NCBI GenBank assembly: GCA_035458865.1
Contig: DATHYZ010000241.1
Coordinates: forward strand, 1-21,530
Direction: 5' to 3'
From: DATHYZ01 sp035458865
Lineage (GTDB): Bacteria > Chloroflexota > Limnocylindria > Limnocylindrales > CSP1-4
Length of the DNA: 21,530 bases
In this document: positions 1-7,240 of the stretch, piece by piece
Layout of the letters: each line of letters opens with the position of its first letter
How positions within the stretch are numbered: position 1 is the stretch's first letter
The notes under the pieces: generated by a model
Told to the model about the DNA's origin: nothing
The model's database searches: none
The model's input: only the letters and a program-made list of their open reading frames with translations
Position numbers and translations under genes: made by a program

Positions 1-1251
1 CTGGCGAGCGCCGGCGTCGCTCACCCGGCCGCCCGGGACCGCCACGTCGAGGAGCGCCTCGGCGGTGACGTGCGGGTCGCCGGGCGCCGACTTCTGGTTG
101 GGCCGCTCGCCGAGGGTCCGGTCGAAGACCTCGGTCGTGACCGGGACGAGGTCGGGGTGGGCGACCCAGGTGCCGTCGAAGCCGTCACCGGCCTCGCGCT
201 CCTTGTCCTCGCGGACCCTGGCCAGGGCGTTGGCCGTCACCTCGGGCTGGCGACGGTTCGGGATGAAGGCCGACATGCCGCCGATGGCATGGGCGCCGCG
301 GCGGTGGCAGGTGGCCACCAGCAGCCGGGCGTAGGCCCGCATGAACGGGACGGCCATCGTCACCTGGCCGCGGTCCGGCAGGAGGAACTCGGAACGATCG
401 CGGAACCGCTTGATGACGCTGAAGATGTAGTCCCAGCGACCGGCATTGAGCCCGGCGGCGTGCTCGCGGAGCTCGTGGAGGATCTCATCCATCTCGAAGG
501 CGGCGAGGATCGTCTCGATGAGGACGGTCGCCCGGACGCTGCCGCGAGGGATGCCGAGGCCGGCCTGGGCATGGACGAAGACGTCGTTCCAGAGCCGGGC
601 CTCGAGGTGGCTCTCGAGCTTCGGCAGGTAGAGGTACGGCCCCGACCCGCGGGCCAGGGCCTCGGCGGCGCCGTGGAACAGGAACAGGCCGGCATCGAAG
701 AGGCTGGCCGACATCGGCCGCCCGTCGACGAGGAGATGACGCTCCGGGAGATGCCAGCCGCGCGGCCGGACCACCAGGGTGGCCGTCTCCTCGTTGAGCC
801 GATAGGCCTTCTGGGGCGTCTCGAAGGTCAGGGTCCGGTGGATGGCGTCGCGCACGGCGAGCTGGCCGGCGATGACGTTCGGCCAGCTCGGGCTCAGGGC
901 GTCCTCGAAGTCGGCCATGAAGACCCGGGCGCCCGAGTTGAGGGCGTTGATCATCATCTTCGGCTCGGCCGGGCCGGTGATCTCGACCCGCCGGTCGTCG
1001 AGGTCCGCGGGCGCCGAGGCGACGGTCCAGTCGCCGGCCCGGACGTCGGCGGTCTCCGGCAGGAAGCCGGGCAGCGCACCGGCATCGAGCTCGGCGTGAC
1101 GAGCGACCCGTCGCGCAAGGAGGGCCTCGCGGTCGCTCCGGAAGCGGCGCTCGAGATCGGCCAGGAAGGCGATCGCCGCGGGGCTCAGGATCTCGTCGGC
1201 GCCGGCGACGGCGGGCCCGAGCAGCTCGACGCCCCGGACCGGCTCGGTCAT
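1..1251 (-). CDS. aceB: Malate synthase A, C-terminus cut by window edge
   Basis: Condenses glyoxylate with acetyl-CoA to malate, in the cytoplasm. The frame is open over 417 codons with no stop, so roughly the last fifth of a family of about 530 residues lies outside the window. Visible landmarks are a KMMINALNSGARVFMADFED-type block around residues 97-116, a YLYLPKLESHLEA segment, and the malate synthase signature (REHAAGLNAGRWDYIF) at residues 262-277. FIPNRR and DGTWVAHPDLVP blocks follow. The ATG at 1251 starts MTEPVRG, typical for the family. It lies 91 bp after the urate oxidase stop on the same strand, so co-transcription is likely. That position suggests it consumes glyoxylate from purine/allantoin breakdown, although a glyoxylate-shunt role is equally possible because isocitrate lyase is not in view. 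Confidence 0.95.
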   Translation of the reverse strand, partial: MTEPVRGVELLGPAVAGADEILSPAAIAFLADLERRFRSDREALLARRVARHAELDAGALPGFLPETADVRAGDWTVASAPADLDDRRVEITGPAEPKMMINALNSGARVFMADFEDALSPSWPNVIAGQLAVRDAIHRTLTFETPQKAYRLNEETATLVVRPRGWHLPERHLLVDGRPMSASLFDAGLFLFHGAAEALARGSGPYLYLPKLESHLEARLWNDVFVHAQAGLGIPRGSVRATVLIETILAAFEMDEILHELREHAAGLNAGRWDYIFSVIKRFRDRSEFLLPDRGQVTMAVPFMRAYARLLVATCHRRGAHAIGGMSAFIPNRRQPEVTANALARVREDKEREAGDGFDGTWVAHPDLVPVTTEVFDRTLGERPNQKSAPGDPHVTAEALLDVAVPGGRVSDAGARQ

Positions 1252-1342
1252 GGTGTGCGCCCGACCCCGGTCCGCGCCCAGCGATGCGCATCCGCATCCG
1301 GCTCACCGCTCGGCAGCCCTGGACCGATGGGACCCTCGGCGA

Positions 1343-2191
1343 TCACGTGCTCGACCGGTGGACCGTGGCCTCGATGAGGCCGTGCGGCTCGGTGGTGGCG
1401 ACGAAGAGCTCGCCGCGGTCCTCGACCCCGAGCCGGCCCACGTCGACCGGCCAGTGGTGGAGGTTGGGGAGGACCATCCGGACCTCGTCGAGTCCCTCGT
1501 GGCGCTCGAGCATCGCGGACCCCATCAGCCAGATCGACTGCTGGACGGACTCGCTGAAGTGCCCGGCGAACACCTCGAGCAGGGTGGCCGTGACCGCGGC
1601 GTGGCTGGCGTCCCAGTCCTCGGCCGGCCGGCCGTGGCGCCAGGTCGCCGTGACACTCGTGGCCATGAGCCGGTCGCGGACCTCGGCCAGGGTGGTGTAG
1701 CGGTCGCGGTCGAAGCCCGAGAACGCCGACCTGGTCGTCTTCATGACGACGAGGTCCTCGACGCCCGACTCGACCGAGGTGCCGTCGGCGGTGGCGACGA
1801 CGGTCGCCGTCCTTGTCGCGGCACCGCTCCGCTGGAAGGCGTCCGGGGCGGAGCCGCCGTCCGGACCGGCGAGCGGCACCCAGGCGTGCTCTCGGATCGT
1901 GACGGTCGCGCGGCGGACCTGGGAGAAGCCCAGGAAGTGGGTCGCGACGACGATCCCGTACGCCTCGATCGCTCCGTCGAGGTGGTCGGCGGCCAGCGCG
2001 TACACGGTGTTCCTCATCGTGTCGGTGGCCACGACGAGCGTGTTGTCGCCGTCGACGTGGACGGCCGCGAAGTCGCCCTCGAGGGCCACGCCGACGGTCA
2101 GGTCGCGAACGCGATGGCGATCACGGTGTCGGTCGACCTTGACCAGCCGGATCGCCTGCTTGCCGTAGCGGTTCTCGCCGAGCTCGGGCAT
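1343..2191 (-). CDS. uox: Urate oxidase (uricase)
   Basis: Cofactor-free oxidation of urate to 5-hydroxyisourate, the committed step of aerobic purine-ring breakdown. The protein is 282 residues, slightly shorter than the usual ~290-300. Recognisable parts are the catalytic Lys of the N-terminal YGKQAIRLVKV (K11), the DNTLVVATDTMRNTVYAL block carrying the catalytic Thr (T57), and the uricase signature LVVMKTTRSAFSGFDRDRYT at residues 147-166. VQQSIW carries the substrate-binding Gln near 217-218, and LPNLHHWPVD has the His of the catalytic triad near 245. The ATG at 2191 was chosen because upstream in-frame sequence is Arg/Pro-rich and overlaps the preceding gene. No strong ribosome binding site is seen, which fits an internal operon gene. 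It lies 82 bp after the amidohydrolase stop. No hydroxyisourate hydrolase or OHCU decarboxylase gene is in the window. Confidence 0.94.
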   Translation of the reverse strand: MPELGENRYGKQAIRLVKVDRHRDRHRVRDLTVGVALEGDFAAVHVDGDNTLVVATDTMRNTVYALAADHLDGAIEAYGIVVATHFLGFSQVRRATVTIREHAWVPLAGPDGGSAPDAFQRSGAATRTATVVATADGTSVESGVEDLVVMKTTRSAFSGFDRDRYTTLAEVRDRLMATSVTATWRHGRPAEDWDASHAAVTATLLEVFAGHFSESVQQSIWLMGSAMLERHEGLDEVRMVLPNLHHWPVDVGRLGVEDRGELFVATTEPHGLIEATVHRSST

Positions 2192-2273
2192 GGGATGGCC
2201 ACGGTGCCCGGCGGCAGCGGCATGTGTCAAGAGGGCCGGGAGTCGGCGCGGTCGTTCCGGGCGAGGGGGGCGG

Positions 2274-3896
2274 TCAGTCGGCTCGGCCCCGCCGCAGCGC
2301 CCGGCCCGGGGTGGCGCCGGTGTGCCGCCCGCCATCCACGACCGGGACCCCGTTGACGAGCACGTACGGGATCCCTTCCGGGTAGCGGCACGGGTCGTCG
2401 TAGGTGCAGGGCGTCCGGATCCGGGCCGGATCGAAGACGACCAGATCGGCCGCCATCCCGTCCGCCAGCACGCCCCGCCCACGCAGCCCGAGTCGCGCCG
2501 CCGATGCGCCGGTCATCTTGTGGACCGCCTCCTCGAGCCCCAGGACCCGCTCGTCGCGGACCAGCTCCCCGAGGATCCGCGGGTACGTCCCGTAGGTCCG
2601 CGGCGCGGGCTTGGCGCCGACCATCACGCCGTCGGTGCCGATCATCGCCTGTGGGTGCCGGATGAACGCCCGGATGCCATCGCGATGGGGCCCGGGCGTG
2701 ACCTGGTTCACCCGGAGGTCCTCGGCCAGCAGCAGATCGCAGATGCCATCGACCGGGTCCGTCCCCGTCGCGGCCAGGTACTCGCCCAGCGTCCGACCCT
2801 CCCACTGGAGGTGCTCGGGCCGGGTGAAGGCGCCGAGCCGGACCTCGTCCCACGAGCGGTCGCCGGCGAACCGTCGTCCCAGCACTGCCGATTCCGCCCG
2901 AACCCGAGTCCGCACCGCCCGGTCGGCGAGCCGCTCGCGCAGCGGCCCCAGGCCGCCGGCCTGGATCCATTGCGGCAGCATGATGAGCAGGCGGGTGCTC
3001 GCCCACTCGTAGGGGTAGAGGTCGAACGTGACGTCGAGTCCCTCGGCCCGGGCGTCGTCGACCAGCGCCAGCATCGCCTCGGGCGGGCCCGGGAACGTGG
3101 GCCGGTGGTAGAAGTGGGTGATGTGGCTCGGAGCGCCCGAGCGCCGCCCGATCTCGATCGCCTCCCGGAACGGGTCGAGGAAGCCATCGCCGAGCGAGTA
3201 GCGGACGTGGCTGTGGTAGATGCCGCCGAGGCGGGCGGCCTCCTCGGCCAGCTCGGCCAGCTCGGCGGTCGACGCGTACGAGCCCGGAGGGTAGTCGAGC
3301 CCCGTCGAGAGCCCGAAGGCCCCATCCTCGAGCGCCTCTCGCAGCCGGGCCCGCTGGTCCGCCATCGCCGCCCGGTCTGCCTCGACCTCGTCCCAGCCGA
3401 CCGAGGCGATCCGGAGCGGTGAGTTGCCCACGACGTAGGCCACGTTGACCGCGACCCGCCGGTCATAGCGGTCGAGGTACCCGGCGACCGTCGACCAGTC
3501 GTAGGCCAGATCGGGCCGGCCGTCGAGCCCGGCGTTGAGGACGACGAAGTCGGCGAGGTCCTCGCGCGACGGGAACGGCGCGTAGGCGTTGCCGTCCACC
3601 CCGATCAGCTCGGTCGTGACGCCCTGGCGGACCTTGGGCTCGTGGCGCGGATCGGCCAGCATGGCCAGCCCGCCATGGCTGTGGAGATCGATGAAGCCAG
3701 GCGCCACGACGAGCCCGGTCGCGTCGATGCGGCGGTGGGCCCGGATCGACCGGGCCGGTCCGCCCGACCCCGCGGTGTCACCCGGCAGCACCCGGAGGCG
3801 TCCGTCCACGACCGCCACCGAGCCCGGGAACCCCGGCGCGCCCGTGCCGTCGACGATGATCCCGCCCTCGATGAGGACGTCGGCGTCGCCCGTCAT
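2274..3896 (-). CDS. Amidohydrolase of the N-acyl-D-amino-acid deacylase (D-aminoacylase) family
   Basis: A 540-residue metal-dependent amidohydrolase. The N-terminal and C-terminal strands that build the composite beta-sandwich are clear (VLIEGGIIVDGTGAPGF; ADGMAADLVVFDPARI). Metal-site motifs are GFIDLHSH (H72, H74), YHSH (H228/H230), SHITH (H258/H261) and GTDG (D422), and the family block RTYGTYPRILGEL follows at about 433-445. Characterised D-aminoacylases have a metal-bridging Cys in a GNCG motif after GVTT. Here that place reads IGVDGN, with Asp 101. Family members hydrolyse N-acyl-D-amino acids, but the substrate here is unproven. As first gene of a unit with urate oxidase and malate synthase, it could instead act on a ureide or hydantoin intermediate. 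The start at 3896 overlaps the stop of a 22-codon upstream ORF (ATGA). Confidence 0.9.
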   Translation of the reverse strand: MTGDADVLIEGGIIVDGTGAPGFPGSVAVVDGRLRVLPGDTAGSGGPARSIRAHRRIDATGLVVAPGFIDLHSHGGLAMLADPRHEPKVRQGVTTELIGVDGNAYAPFPSREDLADFVVLNAGLDGRPDLAYDWSTVAGYLDRYDRRVAVNVAYVVGNSPLRIASVGWDEVEADRAAMADQRARLREALEDGAFGLSTGLDYPPGSYASTAELAELAEEAARLGGIYHSHVRYSLGDGFLDPFREAIEIGRRSGAPSHITHFYHRPTFPGPPEAMLALVDDARAEGLDVTFDLYPYEWASTRLLIMLPQWIQAGGLGPLRERLADRAVRTRVRAESAVLGRRFAGDRSWDEVRLGAFTRPEHLQWEGRTLGEYLAATGTDPVDGICDLLLAEDLRVNQVTPGPHRDGIRAFIRHPQAMIGTDGVMVGAKPAPRTYGTYPRILGELVRDERVLGLEEAVHKMTGASAARLGLRGRGVLADGMAADLVVFDPARIRTPCTYDDPCRYPEGIPYVLVNGVPVVDGGRHTGATPGRALRRGRAD

Positions 3897-3961
3897 CGAC
3901 GAGCCGAGCCTCGGGCCCGGCGACGGGGGGTCGGCAGGGGGTCGACGAGGGAGGCGCGCAT
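3893..3961 (-). CDS. 22-codon upstream ORF, probably leaderless, coupled to the amidohydrolase
   Basis: The ATG at 3961 opens a 22-residue Arg/Pro-rich peptide (MRASLVDPLPTPRRRARGSA, then RR). Its TGA overlaps the ATG of the amidohydrolase as ATGA. A TAGGAT hexamer ends 7 nt before the ATG, so a transcript from it would start at or next to the A of ATG, with no room for a ribosome binding site. Its composition does not suggest a folded protein. The likely role is bringing ribosomes to the downstream start by termination-reinitiation. It could also be incidental. No protein homology is claimed. Confidence 0.4.
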   Translation of the reverse strand: MRASLVDPLPTPRRRARGSARR

Positions 3962-3968
3962 GGCGACG

Positions 3969-3974
3969 ATCCTA
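3969..3974 (-). promoter_or_regulatory. -10 element (TAGGAT) for the amidohydrolase-urate oxidase-malate synthase unit
   Basis: TAGGAT on the minus strand fits TANNNT and stands 7 nt upstream of the ATG at 3961. TA dinucleotides are rare in this G+C-rich intergenic region, which makes the match more meaningful. No convincing -35 is seen 17-18 nt further upstream. Confidence 0.45.
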
Positions 3975-4122
3975 CCCTCCTGCCCGGGGTGCCCGGCGGG
4001 CCGGCCCGGGTGCTGGAGCCCTTCGGCCGGAACGTCGGGCGTGGCGGCCGTCCGGCCCGTCATCGCCGCCCGGCTGCCGCGCTTCAGACCGGGGCGCACT
4101 CCGCGACGCTTGCCCCGTCGTC

Positions 4123-4128
4123 TAGGCT
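4123..4128 (+). promoter_or_regulatory. Possible -10 (TAGGCT) for the SnoaL/zinc-finger gene
   Basis: TAGGCT is identical to the -10 in the well-formed promoter at 10897-10902. It would leave a leader of about 115 nt before the ATG at 4252. No good -35 is visible, so this is a weak call. Confidence 0.3.
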
Positions 4129-4251
4129 GGGGTCCGGCGTCGTGGGCGATCGGCCGGACCGGCCAGCTGCGGGAGCGAGGTCCGAGCGCGATCCTTGCCG
4201 ATGCCCGGTCGGCTGCCCCTGGCCGGCCGTCGACGAAGGGAGACCGCCTCC

Positions 4252-5052
4252 ATGGCCGACGATCACGCCACAGCCATCCGTGGGCTGCTCGCCCGCTTCG
4301 GGGAAGGCGACCCGACGGCGATCCCGGCGCTCATCGCGCCGGCGTTCTTCGTGCATGTGCCGGGGCCCGACGAGGAGACGGCCACGGATGTCTTCACGCG
4401 CTTCGCGGCCGACCTCAAGGTGGCGGCCCCCGACCTGGCGGTCGGCATCCCCGACCTGGCCCAGGGGCCGGACGGACTGCTCCACGGCACGGCGGCCCTG
4501 GAGGGCACCCTGACCGGTCCGCTGTGGGGGATGCCCCCGAGCGGACGGAGCCACAGGTTCGAGATCCCCGTCACGGTCCGTCCCGTTGACGACCGCTATG
4601 CCGTGAACGTCGACCTGGAGACACCGGCGATCGTCGGCATCCTCCGCGAGCTCGGGCTCGTGAACCCGGCCGACCAGATGCACCTGCCCTCGAAGCACCC
4701 GGTCGTCATCGATGACTTCCTCGTCCAGCTCATCTTCACCGGCCAGGTCGCCGACAGGCCCTGCCCCCACCTGGCCGACGTCCAGGTCACCCGCACGACG
4801 CGGGATACGTGCGACGAGTGCGGGCCCGATGACATCTGGCCGGCCCTGCGGATGTGCCTCACCTGCGGGCACGTGGGCTGCTGCGACACGTCGACGCACA
4901 AGCACGCCAAGGCGCACTGGGAGGCGACCGGCCACCCGCTGATGCGCTCGATCCGCCTGGATGAGGCGTGGACCTGGTGCTACGCGGACGACGCGCTGTT
5001 CCGGCGCCGGACCCTCGAGCGGATCGAGGACCGCCTCGCAGGCAGCTCCTGA
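4252..5052 (+). CDS. SnoaL-like (NTF2-fold) domain fused to a UBP-type zinc finger
   Basis: A 266-residue protein with two parts. Residues about 1-165 look like the SnoaL/ester-cyclase NTF2-like fold (RGLLARFGEGDPTAIPALIA at 10-29, then VHVPGPDEE, then paired strands EIPVTVRPVDDRYAV). Residues 171-250 carry the Cys/His pattern of a UBP-type zinc finger: C171, H173, C187, C190, C202, C205, C210, H216, H222, H228, with the typical MCLTCGHVGCCD and HWEATGHPLMRSI strings. In eukaryotes this finger binds the free C-terminus of ubiquitin. Bacterial copies are known and their ligand is unclear. The ATG at 4252 has a GAAGGGAGA ribosome binding site about 8 nt upstream. The stop overlaps the next start (TGATG), so the two genes are translationally coupled. 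The enzymatic role is unknown. Confidence 0.85.
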   Translation: MADDHATAIRGLLARFGEGDPTAIPALIAPAFFVHVPGPDEETATDVFTRFAADLKVAAPDLAVGIPDLAQGPDGLLHGTAALEGTLTGPLWGMPPSGRSHRFEIPVTVRPVDDRYAVNVDLETPAIVGILRELGLVNPADQMHLPSKHPVVIDDFLVQLIFTGQVADRPCPHLADVQVTRTTRDTCDECGPDDIWPALRMCLTCGHVGCCDTSTHKHAKAHWEATGHPLMRSIRLDEAWTWCYADDALFRRRTLERIEDRLAGSS

Positions 5053-5279
5053 TGGCGTACATGGTGATGGCGCGCATCGGCGCCGCCATCCGCGACGGGT
5101 ATCGGCGCGACGCGGGCGGAGAGCGGGTCCGCGAGAACCTCGAGTCGGCGCGCCGCACGCGTGCCTGGCTCGAGTCGCTCGAGATCGACCCCGGGGTCAG
5201 GGCGAGCCTCGTCGAGCCGGTCGCCGCCATCGAGGAGGCGTTCGCAGGGCTCCTCCAGGGATCGACCGCCCACCGTTGA
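5052..5279 (+). CDS. 75-residue protein of unknown function coupled to the SnoaL/zinc-finger gene
   Basis: The start overlaps the upstream stop in TGATG, so translation is probably coupled. The sequence is helical and charged (MARIGAAIRDGYRRDAGGER, then a SARRTRAWLESLEIDPGVRA stretch and an acidic VEPVAAIEEAF helix). It has no signal peptide, membrane segment or cysteine. I do not recognise a family. G/C-rich third codon positions and the tight overlap support it being real. It probably works with the upstream protein. Confidence 0.6.
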   Translation: MAYMVMARIGAAIRDGYRRDAGGERVRENLESARRTRAWLESLEIDPGVRASLVEPVAAIEEAFAGLLQGSTAHR

Positions 5280-5320
5280 CGAGGCGCGGCCCGGCGGCCT
5301 GGCGACGGGATCATCCCCCG

Positions 5321-5343
5321 GGCCCGACCACCGGGACCGGGCC
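5321..5343. terminator. Weak GC hairpin between convergent genes
   Basis: GGCCCG and CGGGCC form a 6-bp stem with an 11-nt loop in the 66-bp gap between the convergent genes ending at 5279 and 5346. There is no T-run on either side. It could serve both directions, but the stem is short for such G+C-rich DNA. Confidence 0.25.
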
Positions 5344-5345
5344 GG

Positions 5346-6971
5346 TCAGCGACTCAGGGGGATGCCCGCCATCCGCGCTGCGACCGCGTCCCGCTGCACC
5401 TTTCGCGTGTGGGTCCGCGGGAAGTCCGCCTCCGGGTAGGGCGCACGACCGACGACCCGCTGGTGCTCGGCCAGGCGTCGGTTCGCTGCGCGCACCGCGG
5501 TCGCAAGAGCGCCCGGCTCGTCGGCGGGCTGGACGCTGAACGCCGCACCCTCGCGGAAGGTGAGCGCGATCCGGCCCGAGCCGTCGGCGTAGACGATCGG
5601 CTCGACGAGACCCTCGGCGACCAGCGCGGCCTCGACGTCCTCCGGGTGCACGTTCATGCCGTTGGGCAGGGCCATCATCGATCGCGCTCGCCCGACCAGA
5701 CGAAGGGCGCCCGACGCGTCGATCTCGCCGATGTCGCCGGTCCGATACCACCCGTCCGGCGTGAACGCCGCCGCCGTCGCCGCCGGATCCTCCCAGTAGC
5801 CCGTGAAGACCGACGGTCCGCGGACGACGACCTCGCCGTCGGGCTCGATGCGCAGCTCGAGCGGCGGCAACGTCCAGCCGACCCGGTCAGGGGGTGTGCG
5901 CCCGCGGAAGTTGGTCGTGACGAGCCCGGCCTCGGTGGACCCGTAGCCCTGGACGACCTCGACGCCGAGTGCCTCCCAGTCGCGCTGCAGCTGCGGCGAG
6001 AGGTGGGCCGCGGAGCACAGCACGAGGCGCAGCTCGCCACCGAGCGCCTCGTGGACCTTTCTGAACAGCCGCCGCCGAAGCGCCATCGGCAGCGCCGGGG
6101 CGATCCGCAGCGCTCGACGGAACGTCGCCCCGCTGCCGGCCCGATCGGCCTCGCGGCGGATGGCACCGAACAGGAGCTCGAGGACCTGCGGCACGACCAC
6201 GAGCGCCGTGGCGCGGTGGCCCTTGATCGCCGCCGAGATCACGTCGGGCCGGAGCGTCGTGATGTACTCGGTCTCGGCCCCGGCCGCCACCGCGTAGATC
6301 AGCCCGGCGACCTGCTCCATGATGTGCGACAGCGGCAGGATCGAGACGAACCGGTTGTTGCCGGGCGGGATGGTGACCAGGCACCGCTCCGTCGACGCCA
6401 GGAGCATCGCCTGGGTCACCGTGACACCCTTGGGGTTGCCGGTGGAGCCGGAGGTGCAGAGGATCTCGATCGGCTCCTCGGGAGCTGCCGGCGTCCTGGC
6501 CGCCAGGGCCGCGACCGCGGATGGATCGGCCGGGTCGACGAGCGAGTCGAGATCGAGGACCGGTAGATCGGCGAGATGGGGGATGGTGATCGGCTCCAGC
6601 GTCGCGCCGGTGCCGAGGAGGATCGCAGCCGGCTGGGTCAGTGCCGAGATCCGTTCGACGGTGTCTTGGGTCATCCGCGCGTCGAGCGGGACCAGGATGA
6701 CGTTCGCTCTCGCGGCTGCGAAGAGCGCGGCCGCGAAGCCCGGACCGGGCGCTCCCTGCACGAGCACTCGAGCGCCGGGCGGCAGCGCCGCCGCCAGCCG
6801 GGCCGCGGCATGGTCGACGGCAGCGCCGAAGGCGGTGAACGTCAGCGATTCCTCGCGGGCGGTGGAGCTGCGCACGCCCAGGAACGGGGCCGAGCCGTTG
6901 GCGTCGATCGCCTCCGACAGCAGGCGGGGCAGGGTCGGCGCGAGCGCCGGCAGGGCGGTGGGGTTCGGCAT
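5346..6971 (-). CDS. AMP-dependent acyl-CoA synthetase / acid-thiol ligase (ANL superfamily)
   Basis: A 541-residue adenylating enzyme that would activate a carboxylic acid as acyl-AMP and usually pass it to CoA. ANL motifs run in order: phosphate loop TSGSTGNPKG at residues 173-182, SILPLSHIMEQ near 210-220, YGSTEA at 343-348, WYRTGD at 408-413, a GRARSMMALPNGMNVHPEDV hinge block at 427-446, and a C-terminal RTHTRKVQRD carrying the adenylation Lys (K524). The C-terminal domain is complete. The start at 6971 was preferred over upstream in-frame ATGs because GAGG lies 8 nt before it and upstream codons look non-coding. Substrate cannot be read from sequence. The LPLSH region resembles long-chain or aryl acid ligases. 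It appears to stand alone, divergent from the KOW-like gene. Confidence 0.92.
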   Translation of the reverse strand: MPNPTALPALAPTLPRLLSEAIDANGSAPFLGVRSSTAREESLTFTAFGAAVDHAAARLAAALPPGARVLVQGAPGPGFAAALFAAARANVILVPLDARMTQDTVERISALTQPAAILLGTGATLEPITIPHLADLPVLDLDSLVDPADPSAVAALAARTPAAPEEPIEILCTSGSTGNPKGVTVTQAMLLASTERCLVTIPPGNNRFVSILPLSHIMEQVAGLIYAVAAGAETEYITTLRPDVISAAIKGHRATALVVVPQVLELLFGAIRREADRAGSGATFRRALRIAPALPMALRRRLFRKVHEALGGELRLVLCSAAHLSPQLQRDWEALGVEVVQGYGSTEAGLVTTNFRGRTPPDRVGWTLPPLELRIEPDGEVVVRGPSVFTGYWEDPAATAAAFTPDGWYRTGDIGEIDASGALRLVGRARSMMALPNGMNVHPEDVEAALVAEGLVEPIVYADGSGRIALTFREGAAFSVQPADEPGALATAVRAANRRLAEHQRVVGRAPYPEADFPRTHTRKVQRDAVAARMAGIPLSR

Positions 6972-7056
6972 GGAGCAGGCCTCGTGGGGCGCCCGCAGGA
7001 CGAGGTCCTGCGGGCGGTCGTCGATCCGGACGACGTACGCGCCCAGGGGAACCGAG

Positions 7057-7062
7057 AGGTTA
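7057..7062 (-). promoter_or_regulatory. Possible -10 (TAACCT) for the acyl-CoA synthetase gene
   Basis: TAACCT on the minus strand matches TANNNT, with a TGGCGG hexamer 17 nt upstream as a poor -35. It would give a leader of about 80 nt. The call rests mainly on the scarcity of TA steps in this intergenic stretch. Confidence 0.3.
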
Positions 7063-7136
7063 CCCCGGGACGCCCAGGTCCGCCAGCGCGCACTGGATCG
7101 GACGCCTCGATGGTCGCGTCCTTCGGCGATCCCGCA

Positions 7137-7142
7137 TACCAT
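7137..7142 (+). promoter_or_regulatory. Possible -10 (TACCAT) for the small ORF and KOW-like gene
   Basis: TACCAT fits TANNNT and would place the RNA start near 7149, leaving about 38 nt before the ATG at 7187. No clear -35 is seen. Confidence 0.35.
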
Positions 7143-7186
7143 CCCCGAGGTGCCCCGGGCATCGGGGCCTACTGGAACGAGGGACG

Positions 7187-7240
7187 ATGACGAAGAACCA
7201 AGCCACGATGGACGGCGCCCTCTGGCGTCGGGCAGCCTAG
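7187..7240 (+). CDS. 17-residue ORF directly abutting, and in frame with, the KOW-like gene
   Basis: The ATG at 7187 follows a good GAGGG ribosome binding site and encodes MTKNQATMDGALWRRAA. It ends in TAG at 7238-7240. The next base begins the GTG start of the KOW-like gene in the same frame. It may be a short leader whose termination delivers ribosomes to the GTG, which has no binding site of its own. Alternatively it is the true N-terminus of the downstream protein interrupted by one amber codon, through mutation, sequencing error or readthrough. The sequence alone does not decide. Confidence 0.45.
   Translation: MTKNQATMDGALWRRAA

Noticed and set aside
1252..1342. GATGCGCATC palindrome between urate oxidase and malate synthase as an operator or terminator
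   Set aside because: It is short, isolated, not placed relative to any promoter and followed by no second arm or T-run.
70..2356. Long plus-strand open frames opposite malate synthase and urate oxidase
   Set aside because: They are Arg/Gly/Val-rich mirror frames produced by high G+C; the minus strand encodes unmistakable conserved enzymes.
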